Assembly (NCBI RefSeq): GCF_034929435.1 | Contig: NZ_JAYFUM010000031.1 | Span: 9,901-73,900, forward strand | Length of the DNA stretch: 64,000 nucleotides | Source: Arcicella rigui | GTDB taxonomy: Bacteria > Bacteroidota > Bacteroidia > Cytophagales > Spirosomataceae | Reading direction: 5' to 3' | In this document: positions 1-8,902 of the stretch, piece by piece | How positions within the stretch are numbered: the stretch's first letter is position 1 | How the letters are laid out: every line of letters starts with the position of its first letter | The notes under the pieces: model-generated | Told to the model about the DNA's origin: nothing | The model's input: the letters and a program-made list of their open reading frames with translations, nothing else | Database searches by the model: none | Made by a program: the position numbers and the translations under genes

Positions 1-432
1 ATTATTTACTGAATCGCAAGGAATTCCTTTCAAAAATCCTTTTGCTTTTGCATCTGATGGTTTCATATTTAAAACCTGGCGTAAAGCACCTGCTGGATAG
101 CCTACGATTTCAGAAGCATCATAATTCTTCTTCATCTCAGCTGTTACTGGTATAGAAAGGCGGTTTGCCATTCTTTCCAACATATATTCCTTTGCCGCTT
201 TATCGTCAGTGCCCATATAAATTGCACCATCACCGCCTACAGAAATTGTAATAACTCCTTTTTCACCGCTCAATGATTTCTCTGAAATGGATGTTGGAGG
301 AACAATTGTTACGGCTTCTTCTGGTTTAAACTTTGCAGTTAACATGAAGAAGGTAAGTAACAAGAACGCCACATCACACATCGCTGTCATGTCCAGAGAA
401 ACACTTTGTCGTTTTGCTTTAACTTTTGGCAT
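1..432 (-). CDS. exbD: ExbD/TolR-type biopolymer transport protein (3' end outside window)
   Basis: Start codon ATG is the complement of 430-432; 144 codons are open and the frame runs off the window at base 1, so the C-terminus is missing. The protein begins MPKVKAKRQSVSLDMTAMCD and has one N-terminal membrane span (AFLLLTFFML), the layout of ExbD/TolR. The Asp in LDMTAMCD fits the conserved proton-path Asp of the family. ExbD works with ExbB in the inner membrane to turn proton-motive force into movement of a TonB-type protein. The exbB gene lies 79 bp upstream on the same strand, so the two are probably one operon. Assignment is secure; the transport partner is unknown. Confidence 0.88.
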   Translation of the reverse strand, partial: MPKVKAKRQSVSLDMTAMCDVAFLLLTFFMLTAKFKPEEAVTIVPPTSISEKSLSGEKGVITISVGGDGAIYMGTDDKAAKEYMLERMANRLSIPVTAEMKKNYDASEIVGYPAGALRQVLNMKPSDAKAKGFLKGIPCDSVNN

Positions 433-511
433 AATCTTGTTTAGTTATTAGTTATTAGATAGCATTATAAGCGATTAAGCCTATAAAACTTAGTGCTTAA
501 CGCAATAACTA

Positions 512-1351
512 TCAATTATGGTGAGCTGCATAATTTTGGTTAATGCTCAAACCAATTTCGTCAACGCTGTAAGTTAATTCGTCAATTTTAGACGTAAAGA
601 AGTTGTATGCAATGATACAAACTGCTGATGTACCAATACCTAAAGCCGTGTTGATAAGGGCTTCAGAGATACCGTTTGCTAATGCTGTTGAGTCGGTTGA
701 ACCTCCTGAGTTACCTAAAGCCGAGAACGCTTTAATCATACCAACTACCGTTCCTAAAAGACCGATTAGCGTAGAAACTGAAGCTAAAGTAGCAATGATA
801 GTTAAGTTTTTCTCTAACATTGGTAATTCCAATGAAGTAGCTTCTTCAACTTCTTTGCTAAGAGCAGCTAATTTTTGTTCTTTGTCCAAAGAACCGTCTG
901 TTGTCAACTGCTTGTATTTTTTAACAGCAGCTAAAGTAACGTTTCCTACTGAACCTTTTTGTTTGTCACACTCTTTCAATGCAGCATCAGTATCATCTTT
1001 GTCAAGAAGAGCTTGAATTTTGCGAACGAATGCGTTTACATCACCACTTCCTTTTGCTTTGCTGATTGTGATAAGACGTTCGATAGAGAATGTCAAAGCA
1101 GTTAAGAAACAAGTTAAAAGGATTGGTACGATATCACCACCTTTAAATGCAAGAGCTAAAAAATCGCCTTGGTGTGGGTGACCTTCGTTTGTTCCGCCTT
1201 CAAAACGTGAACCATCTCCCATCACAAAACGGAAAAATAACTGTGCAATAACAAAAAGAATTACAATAACCAAGCCTGCTGAAATGCCGCCTGATTTTTT
1301 TTGAGCTGGTGCTGCTGGTTTAGCAGCTGGAGTTTTTGCTTGTGTACTCAT
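512..1351 (-). CDS. exbB: MotA/TolQ/ExbB proton channel family protein
   Basis: 279 residues. An Ala/Pro/Lys-rich cytoplasmic head (about 1-22) precedes a first membrane span (about 23-42), a second span near 75-90, a long cytoplasmic domain, and two spans near 180-205 and 230-252 with the family's Gly/Ala/Thr-rich pattern (TLIGLLGTVVGMIKAF). This is the ExbB/TolQ subunit that forms the pentameric proton channel around ExbD. The gene precedes exbD with a 79 bp gap. The head is longer than in E. coli ExbB, which is common in Bacteroidota. The ATG at 1351 is preceded by an A-rich stretch and is the only sensible start. Confidence 0.9.
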   Translation of the reverse strand: MSTQAKTPAAKPAAPAQKKSGGISAGLVIVILFVIAQLFFRFVMGDGSRFEGGTNEGHPHQGDFLALAFKGGDIVPILLTCFLTALTFSIERLITISKAKGSGDVNAFVRKIQALLDKDDTDAALKECDKQKGSVGNVTLAAVKKYKQLTTDGSLDKEQKLAALSKEVEEATSLELPMLEKNLTIIATLASVSTLIGLLGTVVGMIKAFSALGNSGGSTDSTALANGISEALINTALGIGTSAVCIIAYNFFTSKIDELTYSVDEIGLSINQNYAAHHN

Positions 1352-1470
1352 TAGTTTGGTAATTTTTGGGTTTAAGTTAAAAAACAGTTTTAGGTGATTT
1401 TTAAAATAAAAATAATGAAAATAACCTTATCACAAAAGATTCTTTTGAAATATCTTGCTTTAGGTAATGA

Positions 1471-1478
1471 CAAAACTA
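1471..1478 (-). promoter_or_regulatory. Possible -7 box (TAGTTTTG) upstream of exbB
   Basis: On the minus strand the octamer fits the Bacteroidota -7 consensus TAnnTTTG and lies 120 bp before the exbB start. No TTG was found at the expected -33 spacing. The rest of the 299-bp gap 1352-1650 is AT-rich and shows no other structure to me. Confidence 0.3.
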
Positions 1479-1650
1479 ACACAAAATTCTTTTAATTATG
1501 ATACCTTACTGATGAAGTTTTTTTAAAAAAAATATTCAACAAAACCTACATATTGTACTATAACAATAATTTAAAGCTATTTAAAAGTATTTTGCAGTAC
1601 TATTTCAAGAATTTAATTTTTTAAAGAATTTATATGATTTTTCAAAGTAT

Positions 1651-2061
1651 TCATTTATTTAATGAAAACTCACTATGGATTGTTTGAATTAGGTCGGTTT
1701 CTTGAGTGTTTTCTTGAATTCTTTGATAGTTTAAAATACTCAATATTTTTTCGAGCCCTTCATTATTTCCACTTAATAGAATTTTCAACTTTCTTGGATT
1801 CTCAATAAAATTTGTAAAAAAAGCTCTCAAATAATTCAATTTTGCTTGAGGTTTGGCTTCTATAAGGATGATAACGTGATCGTACCTTTCTAAAAGTGAT
1901 AGCGTTGATTGAACCAATGAGGCATCTGAAAAATTATCAATATCGAAAGTTTGAATGTTTTTAAGTGAAGATTGTACCCTATTAAGAATTGGTTTGTGAA
2001 AGGCAATTTCATTTAATTCTTCCGCTAATTGTATGTGCAAAAACAATTTTTGTGTATCCAT
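1651..2061 (-). CDS. Hypothetical protein, 136 aa
   Basis: Not recognised. A 136-residue soluble protein without signal peptide or membrane span. It alternates predicted helices and short strands (HVIILIEA, RKLKILLSG), suggesting a small alpha/beta fold. It stands alone: the next gene on the left is exbB 300 bp away and the next on the right (DciA-like) is divergent, with only 71 bp between the two starts, so a shared regulatory region is likely. Base composition matches the neighbours. A regulatory or STAS-like role is possible from the predicted fold only; I would not assign it. Confidence 0.7.
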   Translation of the reverse strand: MDTQKLFLHIQLAEELNEIAFHKPILNRVQSSLKNIQTFDIDNFSDASLVQSTLSLLERYDHVIILIEAKPQAKLNYLRAFFTNFIENPRKLKILLSGNNEGLEKILSILNYQRIQENTQETDLIQTIHSEFSLNK

Positions 2062-2108
2062 TAATTTGAGCTGTTTAAAGGATGAATTATTTGATAACTA
2101 AAAAAATG

Positions 2109-2116
2109 TAACTTTG
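2109..2116 (+). promoter_or_regulatory. -7 box (TAACTTTG) of the DciA-like gene
   Basis: The octamer matches TAnnTTTG. A TTG lies at 2091-2093 with a 15-nt gap, a little short of the usual 17-20. Transcription would begin near 2122, giving a very short leader before the ATG at 2133. Confidence 0.45.
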
Positions 2117-2132
2117 GCATGAATTCTAAAAA

Positions 2133-2468
2133 ATGTGTGCAATGGCTAAGGTATATCATTACAACAAAGAAAATGCTCGAAGAAAAACGGGTGCTACATC
2201 ATTGAAAGATGCAATTGAAGATATGTTGGAGATTTACAAAATCCGTTCAAAATTTAATGAAACCTATATTGTGACTTACTGGGAAAAAATTATGGGTTTA
2301 CCTATTGCTTCAAGAACTACTCAGATTTACATTCAAGACAAAAAATTGTTCATTCAATTAGATTCTGCTCCTTTGCGTAACGAATTGGTAATGGCAAAAA
2401 ACAAAATCATAGAAATGATTAACAAAGAAGTTGGACAAAGAATGATTGAAGACGTAGTTTTTATTTAA
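2133..2468 (+). CDS. DUF721/DciA-like protein
   Basis: 111 residues. The pattern SLKDAIEDML followed by a short helix-strand core (YWEKIMGLPIASRT, LFIQLDSAPLRNEL) and a C-terminal helix-strand is the DUF721 fold, which includes DciA, the loader of the replicative helicase DnaB in bacteria that lack DnaC. In Bacteroidota these proteins are short, as here. A second ATG at 2142 (MAKVYH) is possible; I keep 2133 because the bases before it are A-rich, the usual initiation context in this phylum. The stop overlaps the 3' end of the convergent gene by 8 bp. Family call is firm; the helicase-loader role is by family. Confidence 0.78.
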   Translation: MCAMAKVYHYNKENARRKTGATSLKDAIEDMLEIYKIRSKFNETYIVTYWEKIMGLPIASRTTQIYIQDKKLFIQLDSAPLRNELVMAKNKIIEMINKEVGQRMIEDVVFI

Positions 2469-2985
2469 GTATTTCTCTTTCAAGTTTTTTGTATTTGGCT
2501 TTGAGCGAAAAATATTTTGAAATATAAATTATCGCCAATAAAACCGATACTCCTAAAAGTGCTATTGCCAATCCTTGATTTTTTTCGATTTCTTCTATCA
2601 TCGCATGATTCTCTTTTGAAAAGCCTTTGTGCTTTTCTGTCAATTCAAGTAATTCCTGATTTTTTTGCGATAAATCATTCACTTGCTGAATGAGTTCGTT
2701 GTATTTTTCGGTAAACTCAGCTTGACTGTTTGCTTTCAAATGCTCGTACTCGGCGAGAATCTGATTGTCTTTGGCGATTAATTCTTCAAGTTTTTGAATA
2801 CTTGTTTCCATGTCGTCTTTAGAACGATTTCCAAACAAACCTGTTGACAGCGATTCTGTTTTTTTATACTCCTGTTGAAGCGTTTCTCTTTCTTCTAAAA
2901 GCTGTTTTATGTTGTCTTGAGCGAATAATTTATTCCCCAAAACCAAAAAGAAAATCAATAAAAAGAAGGTTGTATTTTTCATCAT
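2461..2985 (-). CDS. Secreted or membrane coiled-coil protein, 174 aa
   Basis: Begins MMKNTTFFLLIFFLVLG with a clear signal peptide ending near LFAQ. Residues about 25-130 are charged heptad-like helix (many Glu, Lys and Gln), a likely coiled coil. A membrane span follows (about 138-157, IALLGVSVLLAIIYI) and a short basic tail. The protein is thus predicted to carry a periplasmic coiled coil anchored in the inner membrane. No enzyme motif is visible. It follows ftsZ on the same strand but a strong hairpin lies between, so it probably has its own promoter. A role in envelope or division scaffolding is only a guess from context. Confidence 0.72.
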   Translation of the reverse strand: MMKNTTFFLLIFFLVLGNKLFAQDNIKQLLEERETLQQEYKKTESLSTGLFGNRSKDDMETSIQKLEELIAKDNQILAEYEHLKANSQAEFTEKYNELIQQVNDLSQKNQELLELTEKHKGFSKENHAMIEEIEKNQGLAIALLGVSVLLAIIYISKYFSLKAKYKKLEREILK

Positions 2986-3016
2986 TTAACAAGATAATAT
3001 GGGAAACATTTTTGCA

Positions 3017-3055
3017 AAAAAATCCTGCAAAAATAAAGTATTTGCAGGATTTTTT
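3017..3055 (-). terminator. Rho-independent terminator after ftsZ
   Basis: A perfect 15-bp stem (3017-3031 with 3041-3055) around a 9-nt loop, A-rich on one side and T-rich on the other. It lies 22 bp past the ftsZ stop and can act in both directions. Confidence 0.85.
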
Positions 3056-3076
3056 ATAAACAGTAAATGAATACTA

Positions 3077-4393
3077 TCATAGAGTATGTTGTTGGAAATC
3101 AATATCGTGCATTTCTGAAATATCTACTAATTTCACTCCATATCTTTGAAAAGCAGGAGCTTCAAGGTCTGCTTCGGAAGGCATCTTATGAGAAAAATCT
3201 TCAATCATTTTCTTTAGTCTCAAAGTATCGTCTTCTCTGTAATGAACAGGAGGTTTATTAACGTGCTTTTCTGTTTCGATGAATTCCTCTATTTCTTCTG
3301 CTTCTTCAATCTCCACAGCTTTGAAAGTATGTGTTTCTACGGCTGCAACTGTCTTTTTCGGATGAACGCCATTCACTCCATTTTTAGGAAGTACTGTTTG
3401 GCGAGGAGCGTCTGGTAAATCAAAACCTGCCGCAATTACCGTAATACTCATATCTTCGCCAAGGTTATTATCAATAATAAAACCTAATTTGAATCCTGCG
3501 GGTGATTTTCCGATGGCTTCGATGATATGAGCTGTAATAGCTGTTTGTTCTTTTACAGCCATTATTTTTTGGTCGCTGGTAGCAATCGTTACCAAAATAC
3601 GTTTTGCACCTTTAATATCACGGTTGTTCAACAGAGGTGAATCTAATGCTTTAGCGATTACTTCTTTCGCACGATTTGGCCCTCTGGCAACAGCCGTACT
3701 CATTACCGCTTGTCCAGCGTTGCTCAACACTTTCTTAACGTCTTTAAAGTCAGCGTTGATTTTACCCGATTTGGTAATTACTTCAGCAACAGATTTTGCG
3801 GCATTTGCCAATACGTCATCGGCGTGTTCAAAAGCTTCTAAGATATTAAGGTCTTCGTAGATTTCGAGTAATTTATCGTTTAGCACTACCAGTACTGTAT
3901 CGCAAGTTTTTTGTAATTCTGCGATACCACGGTTAGCCGCTTCTATTTTTTCTGTTCCTTCCCACGAATACGGTGCTGTTACGATTGCTACCGTAAGGAT
4001 ATCCATTTCTTTTGCAATACGAGCAATTTCGGGTGCTGCTCCTGTACCTGTACCACCACCCATACCAGCCGTGATAAATACCATTCTGGTTGTTGGCTGA
4101 AGAAGTGCTTTTATTTGAGCTTCACTTTCTAAAGCTGCCAATCTACCTTGCTCTGGTTCTGTACCTGCCCCAAGCCCCTCTGTCAAAATCTCACCTAATT
4201 GTAATTTTACTGGAACAGTATTGTCGTTGAGGGCTTGTAAATCAGTATTACAAACTACAAAATCAACGTCATCAATTCCCATTTCATACATGTGACGAAC
4301 GGCATTACTACCACCCCCGCCAACACCAATTACTTTAATGATGTTACCTTTTGTTTCAGATGAGATTTCGATATTATGTTCAAAAAAATCCAT
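3077..4393 (-). CDS. ftsZ: Cell division protein FtsZ
   Basis: 438 residues. The nucleotide-binding loop GVGGGGSNAVRHM (24-35), the tubulin signature GGGTGTGAAP (112-121) and the T7 synergy loop NADFKDV (213-219, Asn213 and Asp215) are all present, so GTP binding and hydrolysis should be intact. After the core a linker rich in Glu and Thr (about 345-410) leads to a conserved tail with PAFQRYGVKL, which fits the peptide that binds FtsA and other partners, followed by an extra 16 residues. FtsZ polymerises into the septal ring. Unusually, ftsA is not next to it: the upstream gene is an M28 peptidase. A hairpin terminator ends the transcript. A second ftsZ elsewhere cannot be ruled out. Confidence 0.96.
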   Translation of the reverse strand: MDFFEHNIEISSETKGNIIKVIGVGGGGSNAVRHMYEMGIDDVDFVVCNTDLQALNDNTVPVKLQLGEILTEGLGAGTEPEQGRLAALESEAQIKALLQPTTRMVFITAGMGGGTGTGAAPEIARIAKEMDILTVAIVTAPYSWEGTEKIEAANRGIAELQKTCDTVLVVLNDKLLEIYEDLNILEAFEHADDVLANAAKSVAEVITKSGKINADFKDVKKVLSNAGQAVMSTAVARGPNRAKEVIAKALDSPLLNNRDIKGAKRILVTIATSDQKIMAVKEQTAITAHIIEAIGKSPAGFKLGFIIDNNLGEDMSITVIAAGFDLPDAPRQTVLPKNGVNGVHPKKTVAAVETHTFKAVEIEEAEEIEEFIETEKHVNKPPVHYREDDTLRLKKMIEDFSHKMPSEADLEAPAFQRYGVKLVDISEMHDIDFQQHTL

Positions 4394-4465
4394 ATTATTA
4401 CATCATTGTTAAGAGATAAATCAATTTACTAAAATTGCGATATGATTAAAAATCACTGCGGGGAA

Positions 4466-5959
4466 TTAATCATCTTGTCCCCATCGCCATTCTCTACCAA
4501 GTTCTAATTCTTTTTTTAGGTTCTGTTTAATAAAAAAGTCTTTTGTCGAATAAAAGTCTAACTTCTTCGCTGGTATTTTATCAACATTCGCCATGGCATA
4601 CAACATCATTGCAGTATATCTGACGGTGTTTATCATTTCGTTTTTCTTTACTAAGTTGAAATCATCACAGTTGGCATGATAACAACCCAGTGCTTCGGGA
4701 GCAATACCTCCATTAGGGTTTGTTGTAGGAATACCTTCGAGCATAAAACTCTGGTGGTCGGAATGTAAGCCTGCTTGGTTCGTAACGATATTTTTGTATT
4801 CTGGCGAAACTTTTTGGATGTATTCTCCAAACTTTGTTAGCAATGGCACCATTTCATTTCTTCCAGAAGCATTAAATCCGTTGGCGTTGTTTGCCATATC
4901 CAGATTGAACATATAGGCAATTTTATCGAGAGAATTATTCCTTCTGCTTTTTTCAATCATAGCTTTAGAACCCAGTAAACCCTCTTCTTCGCCCATAAAC
5001 ATCACAAATTCTATGGTTCTTTTAGGCTTTAAATCTAATGCTTGAAATGTACGAGCAATATCCAAAATAGAAAACGAACCAATGCCATTATCTAATGCAC
5101 CTGTGGCTAAATCCCAAGAATCTAAATGTCCGCCAATAACGATTTTTTCATCTCTGTATTTACTGTGGCTTCCTTTGATTGTAGCGATAACATTCCGAGC
5201 TTTAATCATTTTACTAAAGTTCTTCATGTCGATTACTCCCATCAAATTAGGTTGTTCTTTCATCCATTCACGGATATGAGTACCGCTTTCTAATGAAATA
5301 CAAACGGCAGGAATGCCGATGAGACTACCTGTTACAGAAGCTGTACCTGTGAGTAAAACATTACCTTTTACTGTATTAACAAAAATCACTCCAACTGCAC
5401 CATATTCTGTGGCTAAGGCTGTTTTTTCTGAACGGTGTAAATTTCGTACTCCTTTGAAAGGTGCTAATAAGCCAATATTTACCAAAGCAATACGTCCTTG
5501 TAATTTATCTTTTACTGCTTGAAAGTCGGGTTCTAATCCATTTCCTACATCTACGATTTCAGCAGTTACTTTGGCTTCTACGGGTGTCATGGCCAAGGAA
5601 ACAACTTCAATATCATAGAAGTTATCACTTTTACGTGGAGCGACCGCTAAAGTCACAGTATCTCTCGACCACGCTTCTACATGAAATGGTTGATATTTTA
5701 CATCTTTTATTCCATAGTTTTTTAATAGCGTATAAGCATACTCTTCTGCTTTTTTGCCATTTAAGCTTCCTGTCAAACGATGCCCAATTACTTTACAAGC
5801 TTCGCCAAGTGTTTCATAGGCACGACTATTGGCAAGAACCTCTTCATTGATTTGTTGAAAAGTTTCTATTAAATCTTCGTCATCTTCCTGAATGGGTTGA
5901 TAAGCAGCCGTTGAGCTGAGAAGTACGAGAATCAAAAAAACATAATGGCTTTTTTTCAT
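4466..5959 (-). CDS. M28 family zinc aminopeptidase, secreted
   Basis: I place the start at the ATG complementary to 5957-5959, because it opens a typical signal peptide (MKKSHYVFLILVLLSSTAA); the frame is open 21 codons further upstream. The 497-residue protein has a PA-like insert (about 120-230) followed by the M28 catalytic domain: GGHLDSWD supplies the first His and Asp, MGEEEG the catalytic and metal-binding Glu residues, NLDM an Asp, and CYHANCDD the last His. This is the co-catalytic di-zinc set. The enzyme should trim peptides in the periplasm or outside the cell. It lies 72 bp upstream of ftsZ and may be cotranscribed with it. Confidence 0.88.
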   Translation of the reverse strand: MKKSHYVFLILVLLSSTAAYQPIQEDDEDLIETFQQINEEVLANSRAYETLGEACKVIGHRLTGSLNGKKAEEYAYTLLKNYGIKDVKYQPFHVEAWSRDTVTLAVAPRKSDNFYDIEVVSLAMTPVEAKVTAEIVDVGNGLEPDFQAVKDKLQGRIALVNIGLLAPFKGVRNLHRSEKTALATEYGAVGVIFVNTVKGNVLLTGTASVTGSLIGIPAVCISLESGTHIREWMKEQPNLMGVIDMKNFSKMIKARNVIATIKGSHSKYRDEKIVIGGHLDSWDLATGALDNGIGSFSILDIARTFQALDLKPKRTIEFVMFMGEEEGLLGSKAMIEKSRRNNSLDKIAYMFNLDMANNANGFNASGRNEMVPLLTKFGEYIQKVSPEYKNIVTNQAGLHSDHQSFMLEGIPTTNPNGGIAPEALGCYHANCDDFNLVKKNEMINTVRYTAMMLYAMANVDKIPAKKLDFYSTKDFFIKQNLKKELELGREWRWGQDD

Positions 5960-6052
5960 TGTGTTTGCTGAGAATAAAGAACAATTAGGGAATTTACTGA
6001 AAATATATTTTAGTAATTCCAAACAAGAATCTTATGAAATAGTAAACCCCAA

Positions 6053-6589
6053 TTATTTGTTGTTTACTCCATATCGCTGAGGGTAGGTTTCTTTTTGATA
6101 TTTCTCCCAGTCGCCTTTTAAATAATGGTCATCCCCAAAAAAAGTAATCACCTGATGAAACTGTTTTGGTTCTTGATAGCCTGGCACGGGCTGAATCATA
6201 TTAAACTTTTCATCTAAATATACAATCGTCGGAAAACTCATTTTCCCTTGTAGTAAAGCTACTCCCGCCTGATTATACCCATTCTCCCAAATATATTTTT
6301 GCTTCCCAATATTGATTTCTTCTTTTTGTTCAGCATTGAGTTTCACCGCATAATATTTTTGATTCACAAATTCTGCTACTTTCTCATCAGTAAAGGTTTT
6401 TTGGTCCATTACTTTACACCAGCCACACCAACCTGTATAAACATCAATTAATATTTTTCGGGGTTCTTTCTGTGAAGCCGTATATGCCTCTTCCAAAGTC
6501 ATCCATTTTATTTTCGGTTTTGTGGCAGTTTGGGCATTGCTGATAAAAAAGGTCGTTGAAGCAATCAAGATAAGCAATATATTTTTCAT
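6053..6589 (-). CDS. Thioredoxin-like protein, secreted
   Basis: 178 residues with a signal peptide (MKNILLILIASTTFFISNAQ) and a thioredoxin fold of the DUF255/Thioredoxin_7 type. The redox motif is CGWC in the context YTGWCGWCKVMD (about 52-63). The cis-Pro is in KMSFPTIVY. Such periplasmic proteins reduce or isomerise disulfides. The gene heads a run on the minus strand followed 93 bp later by the M28 peptidase. The electron donor is not encoded nearby. Confidence 0.85.
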   Translation of the reverse strand: MKNILLILIASTTFFISNAQTATKPKIKWMTLEEAYTASQKEPRKILIDVYTGWCGWCKVMDQKTFTDEKVAEFVNQKYYAVKLNAEQKEEINIGKQKYIWENGYNQAGVALLQGKMSFPTIVYLDEKFNMIQPVPGYQEPKQFHQVITFFGDDHYLKGDWEKYQKETYPQRYGVNNK

Positions 6590-6811
6590 ATTCTTTCCAG
6601 CTAATTGTTTTTTACAAAGATAATTGTTTTAAAAGATTCGGGGTGTTTATAAACTATTCACAACAAAAAATCTACCAAATAAATATTCTTTATTAAGTTA
6701 CTATGCAATTTACCAAAGGATTGGCTCAACTACAAAGAAATTTGAGCAAACGGTCAAGAGTTTTACACCGAAGTACTATCTTTAATTTTTCTAAATGATT
6801 TTTGAACATAA

Positions 6812-7819
6812 ATGAAAAAACTTCGACATAAAAAGAACGTACTTGTTGAAGCCGAAGAAAAACGTAGAGACTTAGGTTTTGGCACACAGATTACTGACCC
6901 TGATACTCGACTATTGAACCGAGACGGAAGCTTTAACGTCAAAAGAGTTGGTGGTTCTTTCTGGGGGCAGTTTGATATTTTTAACCAGCTAATTATTTGT
7001 TCATGGAAACGTTTTTTTAGCCTTATTCTTGCTTTTTATTTAATCCTAAATTTAATTTTTGCGTTTATTTATCAAGCAGTTGGTATCGAAAATTTGTTGG
7101 GTGCAGACCAAACTAACAATCATTCCCGTTTTTTGGATGCCTTTTTCTTTTCGTCGCAAACACTTACGACGGTTGGCTACGGGCGGATTGCTCCTATTGG
7201 TTTTTGGGCAAGTACAGTGGCTGCCATTGAGTCTTTACTGGGTTTACTGATTTTTGCCTTAGCCACCAGTTTACTGTATGGACGCTTTTCGAGACCCGTA
7301 GCAAAAATCCTTTATTCTAATAAAGCGATTATTGCTCCTTATCTTGACATCACTGGATTTATGTTCAGAATTGTAAATGAACAAAGCCGACAATTGATTG
7401 ATATTCAAGTAGAAGTAGCGGTTTCGATGTTGGAAAAACAAGAAAATGGGAAATTTGTCAGAAGATATTATGGCTTGAATTTGGAACGAAGTAAGGTAAA
7501 TTTCTTCCCTGCAAACTGGACAATCGTTCATCCGATTACTGATAGAAGTCCTATTTTTGGCAAAAGCAAAGAAGAGTTATTGGACTGCGACGCAGAGTTT
7601 TTAGTCTTGATAAAAGCAACGGAAGAAACTTATAATCAAACCGTCAATTCAAGAACTTCTTTTCATGCAAAAGAAGTAACCGTGGGAGCTAAATTTCTTC
7701 CAATGTTTAGCGACGTTCAAGGAGCTGGAGTGATTACGCTCGACTTAAATAAATTATCGGACATTCAAGAAGTACCTCTTGTAAGTCAACATTTACCTTC
7801 ATCCGAAGCTTCTATTTAA
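6812..7819 (+). CDS. Inward-rectifier K+ channel, KirBac type
   Basis: 335 residues. Two membrane spans (about 68-90 and 135-157) flank a pore helix and selectivity filter TVGYG (120-124). The amphipathic slide helix before the first span (FDIFNQLIICSWKRFF) and the C-terminal immunoglobulin-like cytoplasmic domain (about 165-320) are typical of the IRK family. The protein should form a tetrameric K+ channel in the inner membrane, gated by lipids or ligands. Upstream 222 bp are non-coding. The LD-carboxypeptidase gene follows 20 bp downstream and is probably cotranscribed. Confidence 0.93.
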   Translation: MKKLRHKKNVLVEAEEKRRDLGFGTQITDPDTRLLNRDGSFNVKRVGGSFWGQFDIFNQLIICSWKRFFSLILAFYLILNLIFAFIYQAVGIENLLGADQTNNHSRFLDAFFFSSQTLTTVGYGRIAPIGFWASTVAAIESLLGLLIFALATSLLYGRFSRPVAKILYSNKAIIAPYLDITGFMFRIVNEQSRQLIDIQVEVAVSMLEKQENGKFVRRYYGLNLERSKVNFFPANWTIVHPITDRSPIFGKSKEELLDCDAEFLVLIKATEETYNQTVNSRTSFHAKEVTVGAKFLPMFSDVQGAGVITLDLNKLSDIQEVPLVSQHLPSSEASI

Positions 7820-7839
7820 TAAAGCTTCTATTTTCAAGA

Positions 7840-8748
7840 ATGATACAACCTAAAAATTTACAAAAAGGCGATACGGTTGGTTTACTGGCTTTGGCTTGTA
7901 AAGTTGACTTCCAAGCCTTAATCCCTGCGATTGAAATATTAGAAAATGTGTGGGGACTCAAAGTCGTTTTGGGTACTTCACTCAAAAGTGAGTTTCACCA
8001 ATTTGCAGGAACTGACGAAATTCGGGCAAATGATTTTCAAGAAATGTTAGACAATCCTACCATCAAAGCCATTTTTTCGGCTCGTGGTGGCTATGGAAGT
8101 TCTCGGATTTTAGACCAAATTGATTTTACGAAATTCGTTCAATCGCCAAAATGGGTCGTTGGCTTTTCAGATATTACTGCTGTACTTTGCCATATTCATA
8201 ACTTGAATATCGAAAGCCTTCATGCTACAATGCCTAAATTATTTCTTCAAGAAGGCGGAGAAGTTTCTTTAGAAAGTCTTAGAAAAATACTATTTGGTGA
8301 ATCTTTAAATTATACCATTCCATCACTTACGCTAAACCGTATAGGTAAAGCACAAGGACAATTAATTGGTGGGAATTTGGCGATTTTGACGCACATTATT
8401 GGTTCAAAATCTGACATTGAAACAGCTGGTAAAATTTTGTTTTTAGAAGATGTTAATGAATACTTGTATAGCATCGACCGCATGATGATTCAGCTAAAAA
8501 GAGCAGGGAAATTAGAAAATTTAGCAGGATTAATTGTCGGTCATTTTTCTGATTTGCAAGACAATACAGTACCTTTCGGAAAAACTGCTAATGAAATTAT
8601 TCAAGATGCCGTTGCAGGATATTCGTTTCCAGTTTGCTATAATTTCCCTGTGGGACATGAACCTGAAAATTGGACTATGCCAATAGGAAGACAAGTAAAC
8701 TTAGACATTCAAGAAACAGAAGTTAGCCTTCAAGAAGTATTGATGTAA
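7840..8748 (+). CDS. ldcA: LD-carboxypeptidase (peptidase S66)
   Basis: 302 residues, no signal peptide. The family nucleophile is Ser110 in VGFSDITA, preceded by SARGGYGS (oxyanion region). The Glu of the triad is in FLEDVNEYLYSIDRM and the His in PVGHEPEN. S66 enzymes cut the L-Lys/DAP-D-Ala bond of tetrapeptides during cytoplasmic murein recycling. It is the second gene of a probable pair with the KirBac channel; the tie between the two functions is not obvious. A hairpin terminator lies 100 bp downstream. Confidence 0.93.
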   Translation: MIQPKNLQKGDTVGLLALACKVDFQALIPAIEILENVWGLKVVLGTSLKSEFHQFAGTDEIRANDFQEMLDNPTIKAIFSARGGYGSSRILDQIDFTKFVQSPKWVVGFSDITAVLCHIHNLNIESLHATMPKLFLQEGGEVSLESLRKILFGESLNYTIPSLTLNRIGKAQGQLIGGNLAILTHIIGSKSDIETAGKILFLEDVNEYLYSIDRMMIQLKRAGKLENLAGLIVGHFSDLQDNTVPFGKTANEIIQDAVAGYSFPVCYNFPVGHEPENWTMPIGRQVNLDIQETEVSLQEVLM

Positions 8749-8850
8749 ATATGCGTTTTGAAGTATTAATTATGAGATTCAATTGTCAAAAAATAATTGA
8801 ATCTATTTTTAAAAAACTACTTTTGTTATAAATTCTCCTTCAAATAAAAC

Positions 8851-8884
8851 ATCAGCGGAACGATTTATAAACCGTTCCGCTGAT
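8851..8884. terminator. Bidirectional hairpin terminator between convergent genes
   Basis: A perfect 12-bp GC-rich stem (8851-8862 with 8873-8884) and a 10-nt loop. A T-rich run follows in both directions (GCAATTTTTA on plus, GTTTTATTTG on minus). It serves ldcA and the NeuD-like gene. Confidence 0.85.
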
Positions 8885-8902
8885 GCAATTTTTATCAAAA
8901 AT

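Noticed and set aside
5461..5850. A plus-strand frame of 129 codons opposite the M28 peptidase gene
   Set aside because: It lies wholly antisense to a gene with clear motifs and has no recognisable product.
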